DNA from: Antarcticirhabdus aurantiaca
Lineage (GTDB): Bacteria > Pseudomonadota > Alphaproteobacteria > Rhizobiales > Rhizobiaceae
NCBI RefSeq assembly: GCF_009765365.1
Contig: NZ_VTOM01000007.1
Span: 62,001-126,000, forward strand
Reading direction: 5' to 3'
DNA: 64,000 nt
Shown: positions 30,100-39,151 of the stretch, in pieces
Layout: each line of letters starts with the position of its first letter
How positions within the stretch are numbered: position 1 is the first letter of the stretch
Notes under the pieces: model-generated
The model's database searches: none
Told to the model about the DNA's origin: nothing
Seen by the model: only the letters and a program-made list of their open reading frames with translations
Translations under genes and position numbers: made by a program

Positions 30100-30636
30100 C
30101 TACTGCTCCAGGGCGGTCTGCTTGGTGGAGCCGGCGACGCGGTCGAGGTTCATACCGAGCACCGGCACCAGCTCGCCGGCAACGCGCACGGACACGGTGA
30201 TCGCCAGCTTGTCGGATTCGGCGAGCCGGGCCACCATCGCGCCCTTGAGCTGCTTGCGGTCGAGGCCGACCACGATCTTGTCGCCCGCCACGTCGCCCGA
30301 AACGATATCGAGGCCGTTGCCGGACGCGCCGTCCTGGAAGCGGCCGGTATAGGACTTGCCGCTGCGGGTCAGCTCGGCGCGCATCTTCTGGGCGAAGACG
30401 CCGACACGGCACGAACCGTCGAGCGCGACGCCGATCTTGCCGTTGTGTGGCAGGCCGTCGAAGGTGCAGACGAACTTCGTGCCCTTGTACTTGCCGGCGA
30501 CGATCTCTCCGGGGCCGGACCACTGGCCCGCCACCTGGCGGAAGAAGGCCTCGTCGCCTTCGGCGGCAGCGGGCGCGGCGAGCCCGAGACAGGCGCCGGC
30601 GGACAGGAGGACGGCGGCGGCTGCAGCTCGAAGCAT
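30100..30636 (-). CDS. Exported protein of unknown function
   Basis: A 178-residue protein with a clear signal peptide (AAAAVLLSAGACLGLAAPAAA, cleavage near residue 25). The mature part is beta-rich: QWSGPGEIVAGKYKGTKFVCTF, then GSCRVGVFAQ, SYTGRFQDG and a run of alternating hydrophobic residues, with two cysteines that could pair. The pattern suggests a small lipocalin- or beta-sandwich-like periplasmic protein. I do not recognise a named family. It faces folK tail-to-tail with zero spacing. Confidence 0.72.
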   Translation of the reverse strand: MLRAAAAAVLLSAGACLGLAAPAAAEGDEAFFRQVAGQWSGPGEIVAGKYKGTKFVCTFDGLPHNGKIGVALDGSCRVGVFAQKMRAELTRSGKSYTGRFQDGASGNGLDIVSGDVAGDKIVVGLDRKQLKGAMVARLAESDKLAITVSVRVAGELVPVLGMNLDRVAGSTKQTALEQ

Positions 30637-30740
30637 GGGCGGAACCTTCCGGTGGGGTGGGCGGCTCCCTTATTGCATCGGTTTGGTTAACGGAGGCTTG
30701 CCGGCATCCGTGCCGGTACCCTATCCCCTTGTTCCCGCAA

Positions 30741-31844
30741 TCAGGCAGGCCCTTTGCGCTCGGCCTGCCGCGTCGCCCGCGCGACGTCGTCGAGCCGCGC
30801 GAGGTCGCCGGCGAAGTCCCCGATCGAGGGACGCCGGACGCGCATGAAGGGCATCGGGCGGCACAGGTCCATGGCGGCGAGGCCGACGCGGGCCGTCAGA
30901 AGGCCGTTGACGACGCCTTCGCCGAGCCGCGCCGACAAGCGCTGCGCGAGGCCGTGGCCGATCACCTGCCCGACGACGCCATCGCCGATGGCGATCGAGC
31001 CGGTGACGGCGAGGTGGGCGAACACGTCGCGCGTCAGCCGGACGAGGCCGATCGTGCCCGGCCGAGCGCCGTAGAGCTCCGACATGCGTCGAACGAGCCG
31101 CACCGTCTCGAAGAGCACGAAGGACACGTCGACGAGCGCCTTCGGGCTGACGGCGGTCACCACCGAGACGCGCTTGGCGGAGGCGAGAACGAGCGCGCGC
31201 GCCTTGATGTCGAGGGGACCGAGGATCTCGCGCTCGGCGAGGGCGATGCGGTCCGCGCCGTCGATCACCTCGTCCTTCAGCTCCGCCATGCGCCGCCGCC
31301 CGGCCGCCGTTTCCGGCTTGTTTGCCAGGAGCGAGACGAGGCGCGCGATCGCGGTGTCCGCGCCGTGCGGATCGTTGGCGCTGTAGGCGGCAAGGGTGGC
31401 GCGGCGTTCGGCATCGACGGCGGACAGCCGCATCAAGGCCGCGACCTCGCGGCCGGCGAGCCCCAGGGCGCCGACGAGCGCCGCGCCGGCGACGCCGAGA
31501 GCGGCCCAGCCGAGCCATTCGTTGCGGGCGAAGAGGTCGCGTACGAGCTGGTCGACCGCGAGCCCGATCGCCAGCGAGACGAGAAGGCCGAAGCCGCCGA
31601 CGAAGAGCGCGCCGAAGGAGAAGCCGCGGCGCCGGCGGGGGCTTGCGGGCCCGACGTCGAGATCGACCAGCGCCTCCTGCTCGATCGCGTCGTCGGGCTC
31701 GATCGTGACGCTCGCGCGGTCGTCGAAGGCGCGGGGCTCACGCGCGACGGGCACAGGGGGCGGCGCGGCTAAGGGCGGCGGCGGTTGCGCGCCGGGAACC
31801 GCGAAGGCGCCGGGGGCGCGGCGGGGCGGATCGGCGTCGCTCAT
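30741..31844 (-). CDS. ycjF: YcjF/TIGR01620 family membrane protein
   Basis: A 367-residue protein. Residues 1-75 are proline-rich and disordered (PPPPLAAPPP); two membrane segments follow at ~77-97 and ~110-133; the rest is a helical cytoplasmic domain with KALVDVSFVLFETVRLVRRMSELYG and RPGTIGLVRL. This matches the UPF0283/TIGR01620 family, which always pairs with the YcjX ATPase. Its ATG overlaps the ycjX stop by four bases. Function is unproven; in enterobacteria the pair belongs to the phage-shock regulon. Confidence 0.88.
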   Translation of the reverse strand: MSDADPPRRAPGAFAVPGAQPPPPLAAPPPVPVAREPRAFDDRASVTIEPDDAIEQEALVDLDVGPASPRRRRGFSFGALFVGGFGLLVSLAIGLAVDQLVRDLFARNEWLGWAALGVAGAALVGALGLAGREVAALMRLSAVDAERRATLAAYSANDPHGADTAIARLVSLLANKPETAAGRRRMAELKDEVIDGADRIALAEREILGPLDIKARALVLASAKRVSVVTAVSPKALVDVSFVLFETVRLVRRMSELYGARPGTIGLVRLTRDVFAHLAVTGSIAIGDGVVGQVIGHGLAQRLSARLGEGVVNGLLTARVGLAAMDLCRPMPFMRVRRPSIGDFAGDLARLDDVARATRQAERKGPA

Positions 31845-33286
31845 GCCAGCCGGTCTCCGACGAGAAATTCCAGGGCGCGATCCAGCCGGATGTGCGGAAG
31901 GGAGAGGGTCAGACCTTCGGCGTTGCGCTCCAGCCGGGGCGGACGGAAGCGCACGAAGCGGATCGGCTCGCGCGGGCGCTTGGCATCGAACAGCCGACCG
32001 GGATCGGCGGGCAGGTCGCCGGGGAAGACCGCGGTCTCGCGCAAGCCGTCGAAGCGGTCGCGGCCGATCTCCTCGCCCTCCATGGGCGTGCCGATGATCA
32101 CCGGCAGCGGGCCGGCGGGATCGTTCACGGTGCCCTCGCGCGTCGCGCGGATCGCCGCCATGGCGATGACATCGATGTTCGCGCCCTTGAAGCGGGCGCG
32201 GGCCATGGCGTCGTCGACGAGCCGGCGCACGATCGCCTCCAGTCGGCGGTGGCTCTCGCGATGGAGGTGGTCGGCCTTGGTCGCGGCGACGAGGATACGG
32301 TCGATGCGGCGGGTGAGCAGGGAGCCCAGCCAGGACGAGGCGCCCGGCCGGAAGCAGGCGAGGATGTCGGTGAGCGCCGTTTCGAGGTCCTTCACCGCCT
32401 CCGGCCCCGCATTGATCGCCTGCAGCGCGTCGACGAGGAGGATCTGCCGGTCGAGCCGGGCGAAGTGGTCGCGGAAGAAGGGCTTCACGACGACGTTGCG
32501 ATAGGCGTCGTAGCGGCGCGCGAAAACGGCGGCGAGCGAGCCGCGCGGATAGGAGCGGCCGGGGTCGACGGGAAGGGGTGCGAAGGTCAGCGCCGGCGAG
32601 CCTTCGAGGTCGCCCGGCATCAGCAGGCGCCCCGGCGGTAGGGTCGAGAGCGCCGTGCGGTCGTTGCGGCAGGCGCGCAGATAGGCCGCGAACGACTGCG
32701 ACAGCTGGACCGCGGTGGTCTCGTCGCTCGGCGCGTCGAGCGTCGCCGCGTCGAGCGCCGCGAGGAAGGGGCCGGCCATCGCCGCGCGCGAGGGCAGCCG
32801 GGCGCGCTCGATCGCCTCGGCCGAGAAGGTTGCGTAGTCCTTGTCGAGGAGCGGCAGGTCGAGGAGCCATTCGCCGGGATAGTCGACGATGTCGAGCGAG
32901 AGCCGGCCGCGCGACAGCATGCGCGAGAAGAGGCTCGCCGATTCGTATTCGATCGTCAGCCGCAGTTCGGAGATCGCCCGCGTCGACTGCGGCCAGAGCC
33001 GCTCGTCGAGCACGGTGCGGATGTGGCTCTCGTAGGCGAAGCGCGGCACGGCGTCGTCCGGCTGCTCCTCTAGATAGGTCCGCGCGATGCGCCCCGAGGC
33101 CGCGGCCGAGAAGAGCGGCAAGCGCCCGCCATGCAGGAGGTTGTGGACGAGCGCGGTGATGAACACCGTCTTGCCGGCGCGCGAGAGGCCCGCGACGCCC
33201 AGGCGAAGGGTCGGGTGAAGAAGGTTGCCGGCGCGGTCGGCGATGTTGTCGAGCGCGATCCGCGCCTCGTCTGCGATCGATGTCAT
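31841..33286 (-). CDS. ycjX: YcjX family P-loop NTPase
   Basis: A 481-residue GTPase-like protein. The P-loop GLSRAGKT is at residues 33-40, and a DxPGEW-type motif (LDIVDYPGEWLLDLPLL) follows at ~130. RIDRILVAATKADHLH provides the TKAD base-specificity motif, and FVRFRPPRLE lies near the C-terminus. It belongs with YcjF, whose gene overlaps its stop by four bases. The pair is linked to stress and envelope maintenance by association only. The frame is open upstream of 33286, but that sequence is antisense to nothing conserved and the ATG gives the standard start. Confidence 0.9.
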   Translation of the reverse strand: MTSIADEARIALDNIADRAGNLLHPTLRLGVAGLSRAGKTVFITALVHNLLHGGRLPLFSAAASGRIARTYLEEQPDDAVPRFAYESHIRTVLDERLWPQSTRAISELRLTIEYESASLFSRMLSRGRLSLDIVDYPGEWLLDLPLLDKDYATFSAEAIERARLPSRAAMAGPFLAALDAATLDAPSDETTAVQLSQSFAAYLRACRNDRTALSTLPPGRLLMPGDLEGSPALTFAPLPVDPGRSYPRGSLAAVFARRYDAYRNVVVKPFFRDHFARLDRQILLVDALQAINAGPEAVKDLETALTDILACFRPGASSWLGSLLTRRIDRILVAATKADHLHRESHRRLEAIVRRLVDDAMARARFKGANIDVIAMAAIRATREGTVNDPAGPLPVIIGTPMEGEEIGRDRFDGLRETAVFPGDLPADPGRLFDAKRPREPIRFVRFRPPRLERNAEGLTLSLPHIRLDRALEFLVGDRLA

Positions 33287-33363
33287 GGACGCGGCGGCGG
33301 CCCCCGGTTGATGCCCGCCCGCCATATAAGGACGGTGCGCCCGCGCGCAACGCGGGAGGTGGG

Positions 33364-33894
33364 TCAGGCGCCGGCGAGACCCTTCGGATGGATCAGCGCG
33401 GCGAGCCGGCCGCGCCCCGGCGCCGCCTCCGACAAGGGGCCGGGAAGCTCGATGACCGCGAGCCCCGCCGTCGGAAAGCCGGACCGCAGAACGGCCAGCG
33501 CGGCCGGATCGCCCTCGGCCGCCATGGAGGCCGCGAACTCCTCCACCATCGGGTTGTGGCCGATGAGAAGCAGCGAAGCGGCGCCTTCCTGGCGCCGCGC
33601 GGCATCGAGATAGGCGTCGGGGCCGAGGGCGTAGAGGTCGTCCGAGGTTTCCTCGCGCACGTCGGGAGACAGGGCGTGGCGGATGCCGGCAAGGGTCTCC
33701 TGCGCGCGAACGGCGCTGGAACAGACGATCCGTTCGATCGAGAAGCCGAGACGCGTCATCTCGTCGCCGATGCGGCGCGCGTCGAGGCGTCCGCGTTCGT
33801 CGAGCGGGCGCTGATGATCGCGCTGACCCGGAAGGGCCCAGGACGAATGCGCGTGGCGAAGAATAAACAGGCGGCTGAGCAATGCGCTGGGCAT
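33364..33894 (-). CDS. SixA-type histidine phosphatase
   Basis: A 176-residue histidine phosphatase superfamily protein. The catalytic RHA motif is in LFILRHAHSSW; DERG and SSAVRAQET follow; the second histidine is in LLIGHNPMVEEFA. SixA of E. coli dephosphorylates phosphohistidine on signalling/PTS proteins. Bacterial homologues of this size are often generic phosphohistidine or small phosphoester phosphatases. It sits 77 bases downstream of the ycjX start, on the same strand and upstream of it, so it may lead that transcript. Confidence 0.87.
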   Translation of the reverse strand: MPSALLSRLFILRHAHSSWALPGQRDHQRPLDERGRLDARRIGDEMTRLGFSIERIVCSSAVRAQETLAGIRHALSPDVREETSDDLYALGPDAYLDAARRQEGAASLLLIGHNPMVEEFAASMAAEGDPAALAVLRSGFPTAGLAVIELPGPLSEAAPGRGRLAALIHPKGLAGA

Positions 33895-34123
33895 GCATCG
33901 TCAGTAGTCCGAAAATCGGCGGGGATGCAATTGCTTGCTCGCGCGCGCCTTCCGTAGCGGTTTCGAGGCTTGCTTCGGGTGCCATAGCGAATCGGCTCAG
34001 GAAGCTGCGGCTGGCAGCACCTCCAGCCCCGGGAAGGGTTCGCTTTCCGCCCGGTCACGGAAGATGAACGAAAACATGATCTTATAGGTTTGGTCAGTGT
34101 TCCCGGGCGAGACTGCTATGTGC

Positions 34124-34152
34124 TTGTTCGATAACGAATCGATCGCTATAAG
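34124..34152 (+). promoter_or_regulatory. Predicted sigma-70 promoter of dksA
   Basis: TTGTTC (34124-34129) and TATAAG (34147-34152) are separated by 17 bases. The pair lies 28 bases before the dksA ATG, so the leader would be about 20 bases. Confidence 0.5.
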
Positions 34153-34180
34153 CCGCGCTTGGGGCGAATGGGGATGCGTC

Positions 34181-34597
34181 ATGAGCGAGACACTGAATTC
34201 AGGGTCGGTTCTCTCCGAGGACGGACCGTTCATGAACGACCGCCAGAAGGAATACTTCCGGCGCAAGCTGTTGACGTGGAAGGGCGAGATCCTGCGCGAA
34301 GCACGGGAAACGCTCGATACGCTGGCCAACGACAACTCGAACCTCGCCGATCTCGCCGATCGGGCTTCCTCGGAAACGGATCGGGCGATCGAGCTTCGCG
34401 CTCGCGATCGCCAGCGCAAGCTGATCTCCAAGATCGACGCCGCGCTGGAGCGGATCGAGGACGGCTCCTACGGCTATTGCGAGGAAACCGGCGAGCCGAT
34501 CAGCCTCAAGCGTCTCGATGCGCGGCCCATCGCGACCTTGTCGCTCGAGGCCCAGGAGCGCCACGAGCGGCGCGAGAAGGTTTATCGCGACGAATAG
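34181..34597 (+). CDS. dksA: RNA polymerase-binding transcription factor DksA
   Basis: A 138-residue DksA that binds the RNA polymerase secondary channel and works with ppGpp in the stringent response. The coiled-coil tip keeps D57-x-x-D60-x-A62. The zinc-finger region reads YGYCEETGEPI...RPIATLSLEA: of the four zinc cysteines only C100 remains, with T, S and A at the others, as is usual for rhizobial DksA. ATG 34181 is chosen because it gives the family length; an ATG at 34097 would lie in the predicted promoter. A terminator follows 62 bases after the stop. Confidence 0.92.
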   Translation: MSETLNSGSVLSEDGPFMNDRQKEYFRRKLLTWKGEILREARETLDTLANDNSNLADLADRASSETDRAIELRARDRQRKLISKIDAALERIEDGSYGYCEETGEPISLKRLDARPIATLSLEAQERHERREKVYRDE

Positions 34598-34659
34598 GGC
34601 CGACGGCGGAGCATCCTTCGGATCGCTTCGCGCCTGGTGACCGCTGCTGAACGCATGAG

Positions 34660-34692
34660 AAAGGGCCGGCACCCGCGAGGGGCCGGCCCTTT
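34660..34692. terminator. Rho-independent terminator between dksA and the FliO-like gene
   Basis: An 11-bp perfect stem (34660-34670 with 34682-34692) with an 11-base loop, flanked by A on the left and T on the right. It can serve both convergent genes. Confidence 0.85.
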
Positions 34693-34715
34693 CCCGTTTC
34701 GGCGACGGTCTTGGA

Positions 34716-36302
34716 TCAGCGCCGCGTCGTGAAGGAGGTCGAGGCGCTGAAGTCGCCGAGAAGGCGCTCCATCTCTTCCTCGAGCGTCAGCTTGCGCGCC
34801 GCCGCGGGCGTTTCCTCGGCCGGTTCCGGGCGGGCCTGCCTCGGCTCGGGCACGGAACGCTCCGTCTCCACGGGCGAGCGCACCTCGGGGGCCGCGACCG
34901 GCGCCGATCGCGCCGGCTCGCCGGGATCGCGGAAGTCCTGATCGAGCTCCGCGGCCAGGAAGTCCTCGATCGTCGGTTCCTTTCGCTCGGGCCTGGACGC
35001 CTCGCCGACCGGCGGCAGGACGACGGCGGCCGGCGCTTGCGGGCGCGGGGCGGACGGTGCCACAGGCGCCGGTTGCGGCGCCGAGAAGGTCGGTACCGTC
35101 ACCGGCGGGGCAAGCGGAGCCTGGGCCGGGGGAGCCACCGGCTGAGGCTCTGCGCGCTGCGGCGGAACGATCTCCGACAAGGGCTGCATCGGAGCGGCAG
35201 GGCTCGGTGCCCGCTGCGGCGGGGCGAAAACGGGCGGGCGGAGCTGCAGGCCGGCCGGCGCCGGCGTGGAGGCCGGCGCCGGTTGAGGCAGGGAGGGCGC
35301 GGGCGGAAGCGACGGCGTGGCCGCCGGCTGCGGCGCTGCCGCGGCCGGGCGCGGTGCCGGGATGGTCGGCGCCACGGGCGTTGCCTGCGACGGAGGCGAG
35401 CGAAGGCCAGGAGCCTGGCTCGCTGCCGGGGGCGCCATCGGAGCGGCGGGAGCCGGCTCGGGGGCGGACGCTGTCGCAGGGTGCGGAGCGCCCGGCCTGC
35501 GGTTCTGGATGGCGGTCGCGAAGCTGCGGACCGAGAGCGGCCGACGGGCGGGCTCGGTCGGCTCGTCCGGCACGGCGCCCCCGTCGTTCTCCGCGAGGCT
35601 CCGCTCGGCGGGGGACGGCGCCGGGACGGGGGGAACGTTCGACGGCGCGCGCGAGGGAGCGGACAGGTCCGGCATGGAGGCACGGGCAGCCACCAGGGCC
35701 GCCTCCAGCTCGCGCCGGGTCTTGGCGGCATCGTCGTCCTCGTCGGCGACGCGGCGGGCAGGCTGGCGGTCGCTCTCGCCCGCTGCGGCGGCGAGGGCCT
35801 CGGCGAGCGAGGCGCTGATCGGCTCGCGCCGGTCGCTTTCCACCCGCACCGGCGGGGGAGGCGGCGGAGGCGGAATGAAGCGCTCGGGTGCGCCGCGCGG
35901 CGCCGGCGGCTCGTCCTCTTCCTCGTCGCGGTCCTCGACGTAGTGGTCCGTGGCGAAGGGGCGGGGCGCCAGGCTCGGCTCGCGGCGCGGCGCGAGAACG
36001 GCCTCGTTCTGGCGGATGCCGGACTCCAGCAGGAGATCGTTCGCGCCGCCCACGAGCACGAGATGCTCGGTTTCGTCGCGGCGAACGAGGATCAGCCGCC
36101 GCTTGTCGTCCACGGCGAGGATGTCGGCGACGGCGAGGCGCGGGGCCTGGCGCCCGCGCGCGCCGAGCGTCATGCCGCCGAAGGCTTTTTTCGCGAGCCA
36201 GATCATCAGCATCGCGAGAAGAATGACCACGAGTGCCGCCAGCGCGACGCGTCCGATCGGCGCCAGATCCTCTCCCAGAATGTCGACCAGCCACTGTGGC
36301 AT
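34716..36302 (-). CDS. FliO/MopB family protein with long proline/alanine-rich tail
   Basis: A 528-residue protein. Residues ~18-38 form a membrane segment (VALAALVVILLAMLMIWLA), followed by a FliO-like small domain (~45-95: LAVADILAVDDKRRLILVRRDETEHLVLVGG). Residues ~100-500 are low-complexity P/A/E sequence with a run of eight prolines near 145. The end has LTLEEEMERLLGDFS, a short conserved helix. FliO assists assembly of the flagellar export gate, but no flagellar gene is nearby, and many non-flagellate Rhizobiales have this long version, so a flagellar role is doubtful. Confidence 0.78.
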   Translation of the reverse strand: MPQWLVDILGEDLAPIGRVALAALVVILLAMLMIWLAKKAFGGMTLGARGRQAPRLAVADILAVDDKRRLILVRRDETEHLVLVGGANDLLLESGIRQNEAVLAPRREPSLAPRPFATDHYVEDRDEEEDEPPAPRGAPERFIPPPPPPPPVRVESDRREPISASLAEALAAAAGESDRQPARRVADEDDDAAKTRRELEAALVAARASMPDLSAPSRAPSNVPPVPAPSPAERSLAENDGGAVPDEPTEPARRPLSVRSFATAIQNRRPGAPHPATASAPEPAPAAPMAPPAASQAPGLRSPPSQATPVAPTIPAPRPAAAAPQPAATPSLPPAPSLPQPAPASTPAPAGLQLRPPVFAPPQRAPSPAAPMQPLSEIVPPQRAEPQPVAPPAQAPLAPPVTVPTFSAPQPAPVAPSAPRPQAPAAVVLPPVGEASRPERKEPTIEDFLAAELDQDFRDPGEPARSAPVAAPEVRSPVETERSVPEPRQARPEPAEETPAAARKLTLEEEMERLLGDFSASTSFTTRR

Positions 36303-36321
36303 GTACGTTGCTCCGAATCGA

Positions 36322-36376
36322 AGGTCGCGCGACCTCCGTATGTCCCCGTTTTCAAAGCTATCGGTCTGCCGATAGC
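36322..36376. promoter_or_regulatory. Two inverted repeats in the fliO-like/cckA divergent region
   Basis: A perfect 14-base palindrome AGGTCGCGCGACCT lies at 36322-36335. A second inverted repeat, GCTATCGG-TCTG-CCGATAGC, lies at 36357-36376. Both fall in the 256-base gap before cckA and could be operators or, for the second, an RNA hairpin. Confidence 0.4.
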
Positions 36377-36558
36377 CACGCGCAAGTCAAGCTGGCATAG
36401 GTTCGGCGGTTCCATCGAGCAGACATGGCATGACGCTTCAATTTCGCATCGATGCGCCAGCATCTTCCGCGCCGTCCGGCGCCGCCCCCTCGTCTTGTGT
36501 CCCGGCTGATGCAGATTCCAAACGCCGGGCAGCCGGTTCTTCAAGGGACGGTTCCACG

Positions 36559-39138
36559 ATGGCGGTAACGGATCGCGACAAGCCCCTGGTCGATCGAAGC
36601 GCTTCCGCCGTGGGCGTGCGGCGCCTTTTGCTCCTGGGCGGCCTCCTGATGGTGCTGGCCGGCAGCGTGTCGGTCTTCGGCCATGCCTTCGGAGCCCTCG
36701 CGGTGTTCGCGATCTTCGCGGTGCTGGCCTGCGTCGGCATCGCGGCGATCTTTCTGTGGTCTCTCGGCTTCGTGCAGTTCGCCGAGCGGGCCGCCGACGG
36801 CTCCATCGCGCGCGAGTTCCTCGACACCGCCAGCACCGGCCTCATCATCGTCGACCGCAAGGGCCGCGTGATCTACGCCAACCAGGCCTATGGCGATCTG
36901 ACCGGCTCGGCCTCGCCGGCCGACGTCCGCTCGCTGGAGCGCATCCTGTCTCGCGAGCCGGACGCGAGCGAGCCGATCTACCGTCTCGCCAACCTCGCCC
37001 GCGGCAACGGCACGGGGTCCGAGGAATTCCGCCTGTCGCGGGGCCTCGCCGCCAACGACAAGGGTGCGCGCTACTACCGCGTCTGGGTGCGGCCGCTCGG
37101 CGCGGCCTCGCAGGGCATGCAGGCCTGGCAGATCGCGGACGTCACCGCCGACCGCGAGCAGCAGGAGCTGTCCTTCCAGGAACTTCAGCACGCCATCGAC
37201 TATCTCGACCACGCACCGGCCGGCTTCATCGCCACCGACGAGCGGCTGACGCTCGCCTACGTCAACGCGACGCTGGCCGACTGGCTCGGCATCGAGCTCG
37301 GCGACTTCCGCGCCGGCAAGCAGTCGATCCTTGATCTCGTGTCGGACGAGTCGCGTCCGCTGCTCGACGCCGGCTTCGATCCCGCGACGCAGCCGCCGGT
37401 CGTCGACGTCGACCTTCTGCGCGCCGACGGACAGGTCGTGCCGGTCCGGCTCATCCGCAGCGCCGCGACCGGCCTGTCGGCGGCGCCCGGTGCCTGGCGC
37501 GCCATCGTGATCCGCCGCGGCGCCGAGGGGCAGGGCGCCGAATCGGGTGACGCGGCGGAGACCGCGCTCGCGCGCTTTCACCGCTTCTTCAACGCCTCGC
37601 CCATGGCCATCGCCGCGCTCGACGCGAACGGCCGCACGCTGCGCTCCAACGCCGCGTTCTCGCGCCTCTTCGGCAAGGACTGCGCCGGCGGGCTCGCGCC
37701 GGTCGTGGACAGCGTCTCCTCCGAGATGAAGGAGGCCTTGACCGCAGCGCTGAAGGACGCCGTCCGCGGCAAGGGCGACATTCCCACCATCACCGTCGAC
37801 ATTCCGGGCGAGCCGGCCCGCACGGTGCGCCTCTACCTGTCGAGCCTGCCCGAGCGCAGCGGCGCCGACGCCGAGGCCGCCTATCTCTACGGCATCGACA
37901 TCACCGAGCAGCGGGCGCTGGAGGAGCAGTTCGCCAAGAGCCAGAAGATGCAGGCGGTCGGCAACCTCGCCGGGGGCATCGCGCACGACTTCAACAACGT
38001 GCTGACCATCATCACCGCTTCGGTCGACTTCCTGCTGCTCAACCACCGCCAGGGCGACCCGTCCTACGGCGACCTGATCCTGATCAAGCAGAGTGCCAAC
38101 CGCGCCGCCTCTCTGGTGCGCCAGCTCCTGGCTTATTCGCGCCGCCAGACCATGCGGCCGAAGATGCTGAACCTCACCGACGTCATCGCCGACATGCATC
38201 TTCTCCTGAAGCGCGTCTCGGGCGACTTCGTGAAGCTGGAGCGCCGACACGCCCGCGACCTTTGGCCGGTCATGGCGGACATCGGCCAGTTCGAGCAGGT
38301 GGTCACCAACCTCGTCGGCAACGCCCGCGACGCCATGCCCGAGGGCGGCACGATCACCATCTCGACGCGCAACGTCGAGGCGAAGGAGGTCCGCGGCTTC
38401 GGCTATCCCGAGCTGTCCGACGACGACTACGTGCTGGTCGAAGTGGCCGACACCGGAACCGGCATGGCGCCGGAGGTGGCCGAGCGGATCTTCGAGCCCT
38501 TCTTCACGACGAAGGAGATCGGCAAGGGCACGGGGCTCGGCCTCTCGATGGTGGACGGCATCGTCAAGCAGTCCGGCGGCTTCATCTTCGTCGATTCCAA
38601 GCTCGGCGACGGCACGGTGTTCCGCATCTTCCTGCCGCGGCACGTGCCCGCCGCGCTGCCTGCCGCGTCTCAGCAGGCCGGCGGAGGGATCGCGAAGGGC
38701 GAGGGGCAGGCCGCGACGACCATGTCCGCTGGCGCTGCGGGCGTCGCGGCGGCCAAGCTCGACCTGTCGGGCACCGAGACGATCCTCCTCGTCGAGGACG
38801 AGGATCACGTCCGGGCCGGCAACGTGCGCGCCTTGAAGATGCGCGGCTACGACGTCCACGAGGCGGCTTCGGGCACTGAGGCGCTGGAGATCATGCGCTC
38901 GCTCGGCGGCAAGGTCGACCTCGTCGTGTCCGACGTGATGATGCCGGAGATGGACGGGCCGACGCTGCTCAAGGAGATGCGCCGCGAGCATCCGCAGCTG
39001 AAGTTCATCTTCGTGTCCGGCTATGCCGAGGACGCCTTCTCCCGAAATCTCGCGGAGGACGAGACCTTCGACTTCCTCGCCAAGCCCTTCACCCTGCGCG
39101 AGCTCGCGGTGGCGGTGAAGGGGGCGCTGACGAGCTGA
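36559..39138 (+). CDS. cckA: Cell-cycle hybrid histidine kinase CckA
   Basis: An 859-residue hybrid kinase. Two membrane segments (~23-42, ~47-70) precede PAS-like domains (~85-200, ~210-340, ~350-460). The HisKA box GGIAHDFNNVL has phospho-acceptor H476; the ATPase domain shows NLVGNARDAM, DTGTGM and GKGTGLGLSMV. A C-terminal receiver has phospho-acceptor D792 in VVSDVMMPEMDG. CckA feeds the ChpT-CtrA/CpdR phosphorelay that controls the cell cycle in alphaproteobacteria. The ATG at 36559 gives the usual length; an in-frame ATG at 36430 would add 43 residues without conservation. It ends 13 bases before the convergent psuG. Confidence 0.93.
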   Translation: MAVTDRDKPLVDRSASAVGVRRLLLLGGLLMVLAGSVSVFGHAFGALAVFAIFAVLACVGIAAIFLWSLGFVQFAERAADGSIAREFLDTASTGLIIVDRKGRVIYANQAYGDLTGSASPADVRSLERILSREPDASEPIYRLANLARGNGTGSEEFRLSRGLAANDKGARYYRVWVRPLGAASQGMQAWQIADVTADREQQELSFQELQHAIDYLDHAPAGFIATDERLTLAYVNATLADWLGIELGDFRAGKQSILDLVSDESRPLLDAGFDPATQPPVVDVDLLRADGQVVPVRLIRSAATGLSAAPGAWRAIVIRRGAEGQGAESGDAAETALARFHRFFNASPMAIAALDANGRTLRSNAAFSRLFGKDCAGGLAPVVDSVSSEMKEALTAALKDAVRGKGDIPTITVDIPGEPARTVRLYLSSLPERSGADAEAAYLYGIDITEQRALEEQFAKSQKMQAVGNLAGGIAHDFNNVLTIITASVDFLLLNHRQGDPSYGDLILIKQSANRAASLVRQLLAYSRRQTMRPKMLNLTDVIADMHLLLKRVSGDFVKLERRHARDLWPVMADIGQFEQVVTNLVGNARDAMPEGGTITISTRNVEAKEVRGFGYPELSDDDYVLVEVADTGTGMAPEVAERIFEPFFTTKEIGKGTGLGLSMVDGIVKQSGGFIFVDSKLGDGTVFRIFLPRHVPAALPAASQQAGGGIAKGEGQAATTMSAGAAGVAAAKLDLSGTETILLVEDEDHVRAGNVRALKMRGYDVHEAASGTEALEIMRSLGGKVDLVVSDVMMPEMDGPTLLKEMRREHPQLKFIFVSGYAEDAFSRNLAEDETFDFLAKPFTLRELAVAVKGALTS

Positions 39139-39151
39139 GAGCGGACGCGGC

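Noticed and set aside
33895-34123. Short open frames between sixA and dksA
   Set aside because: None has a ribosome binding site or recognisable sequence; the region is best read as non-coding upstream sequence.
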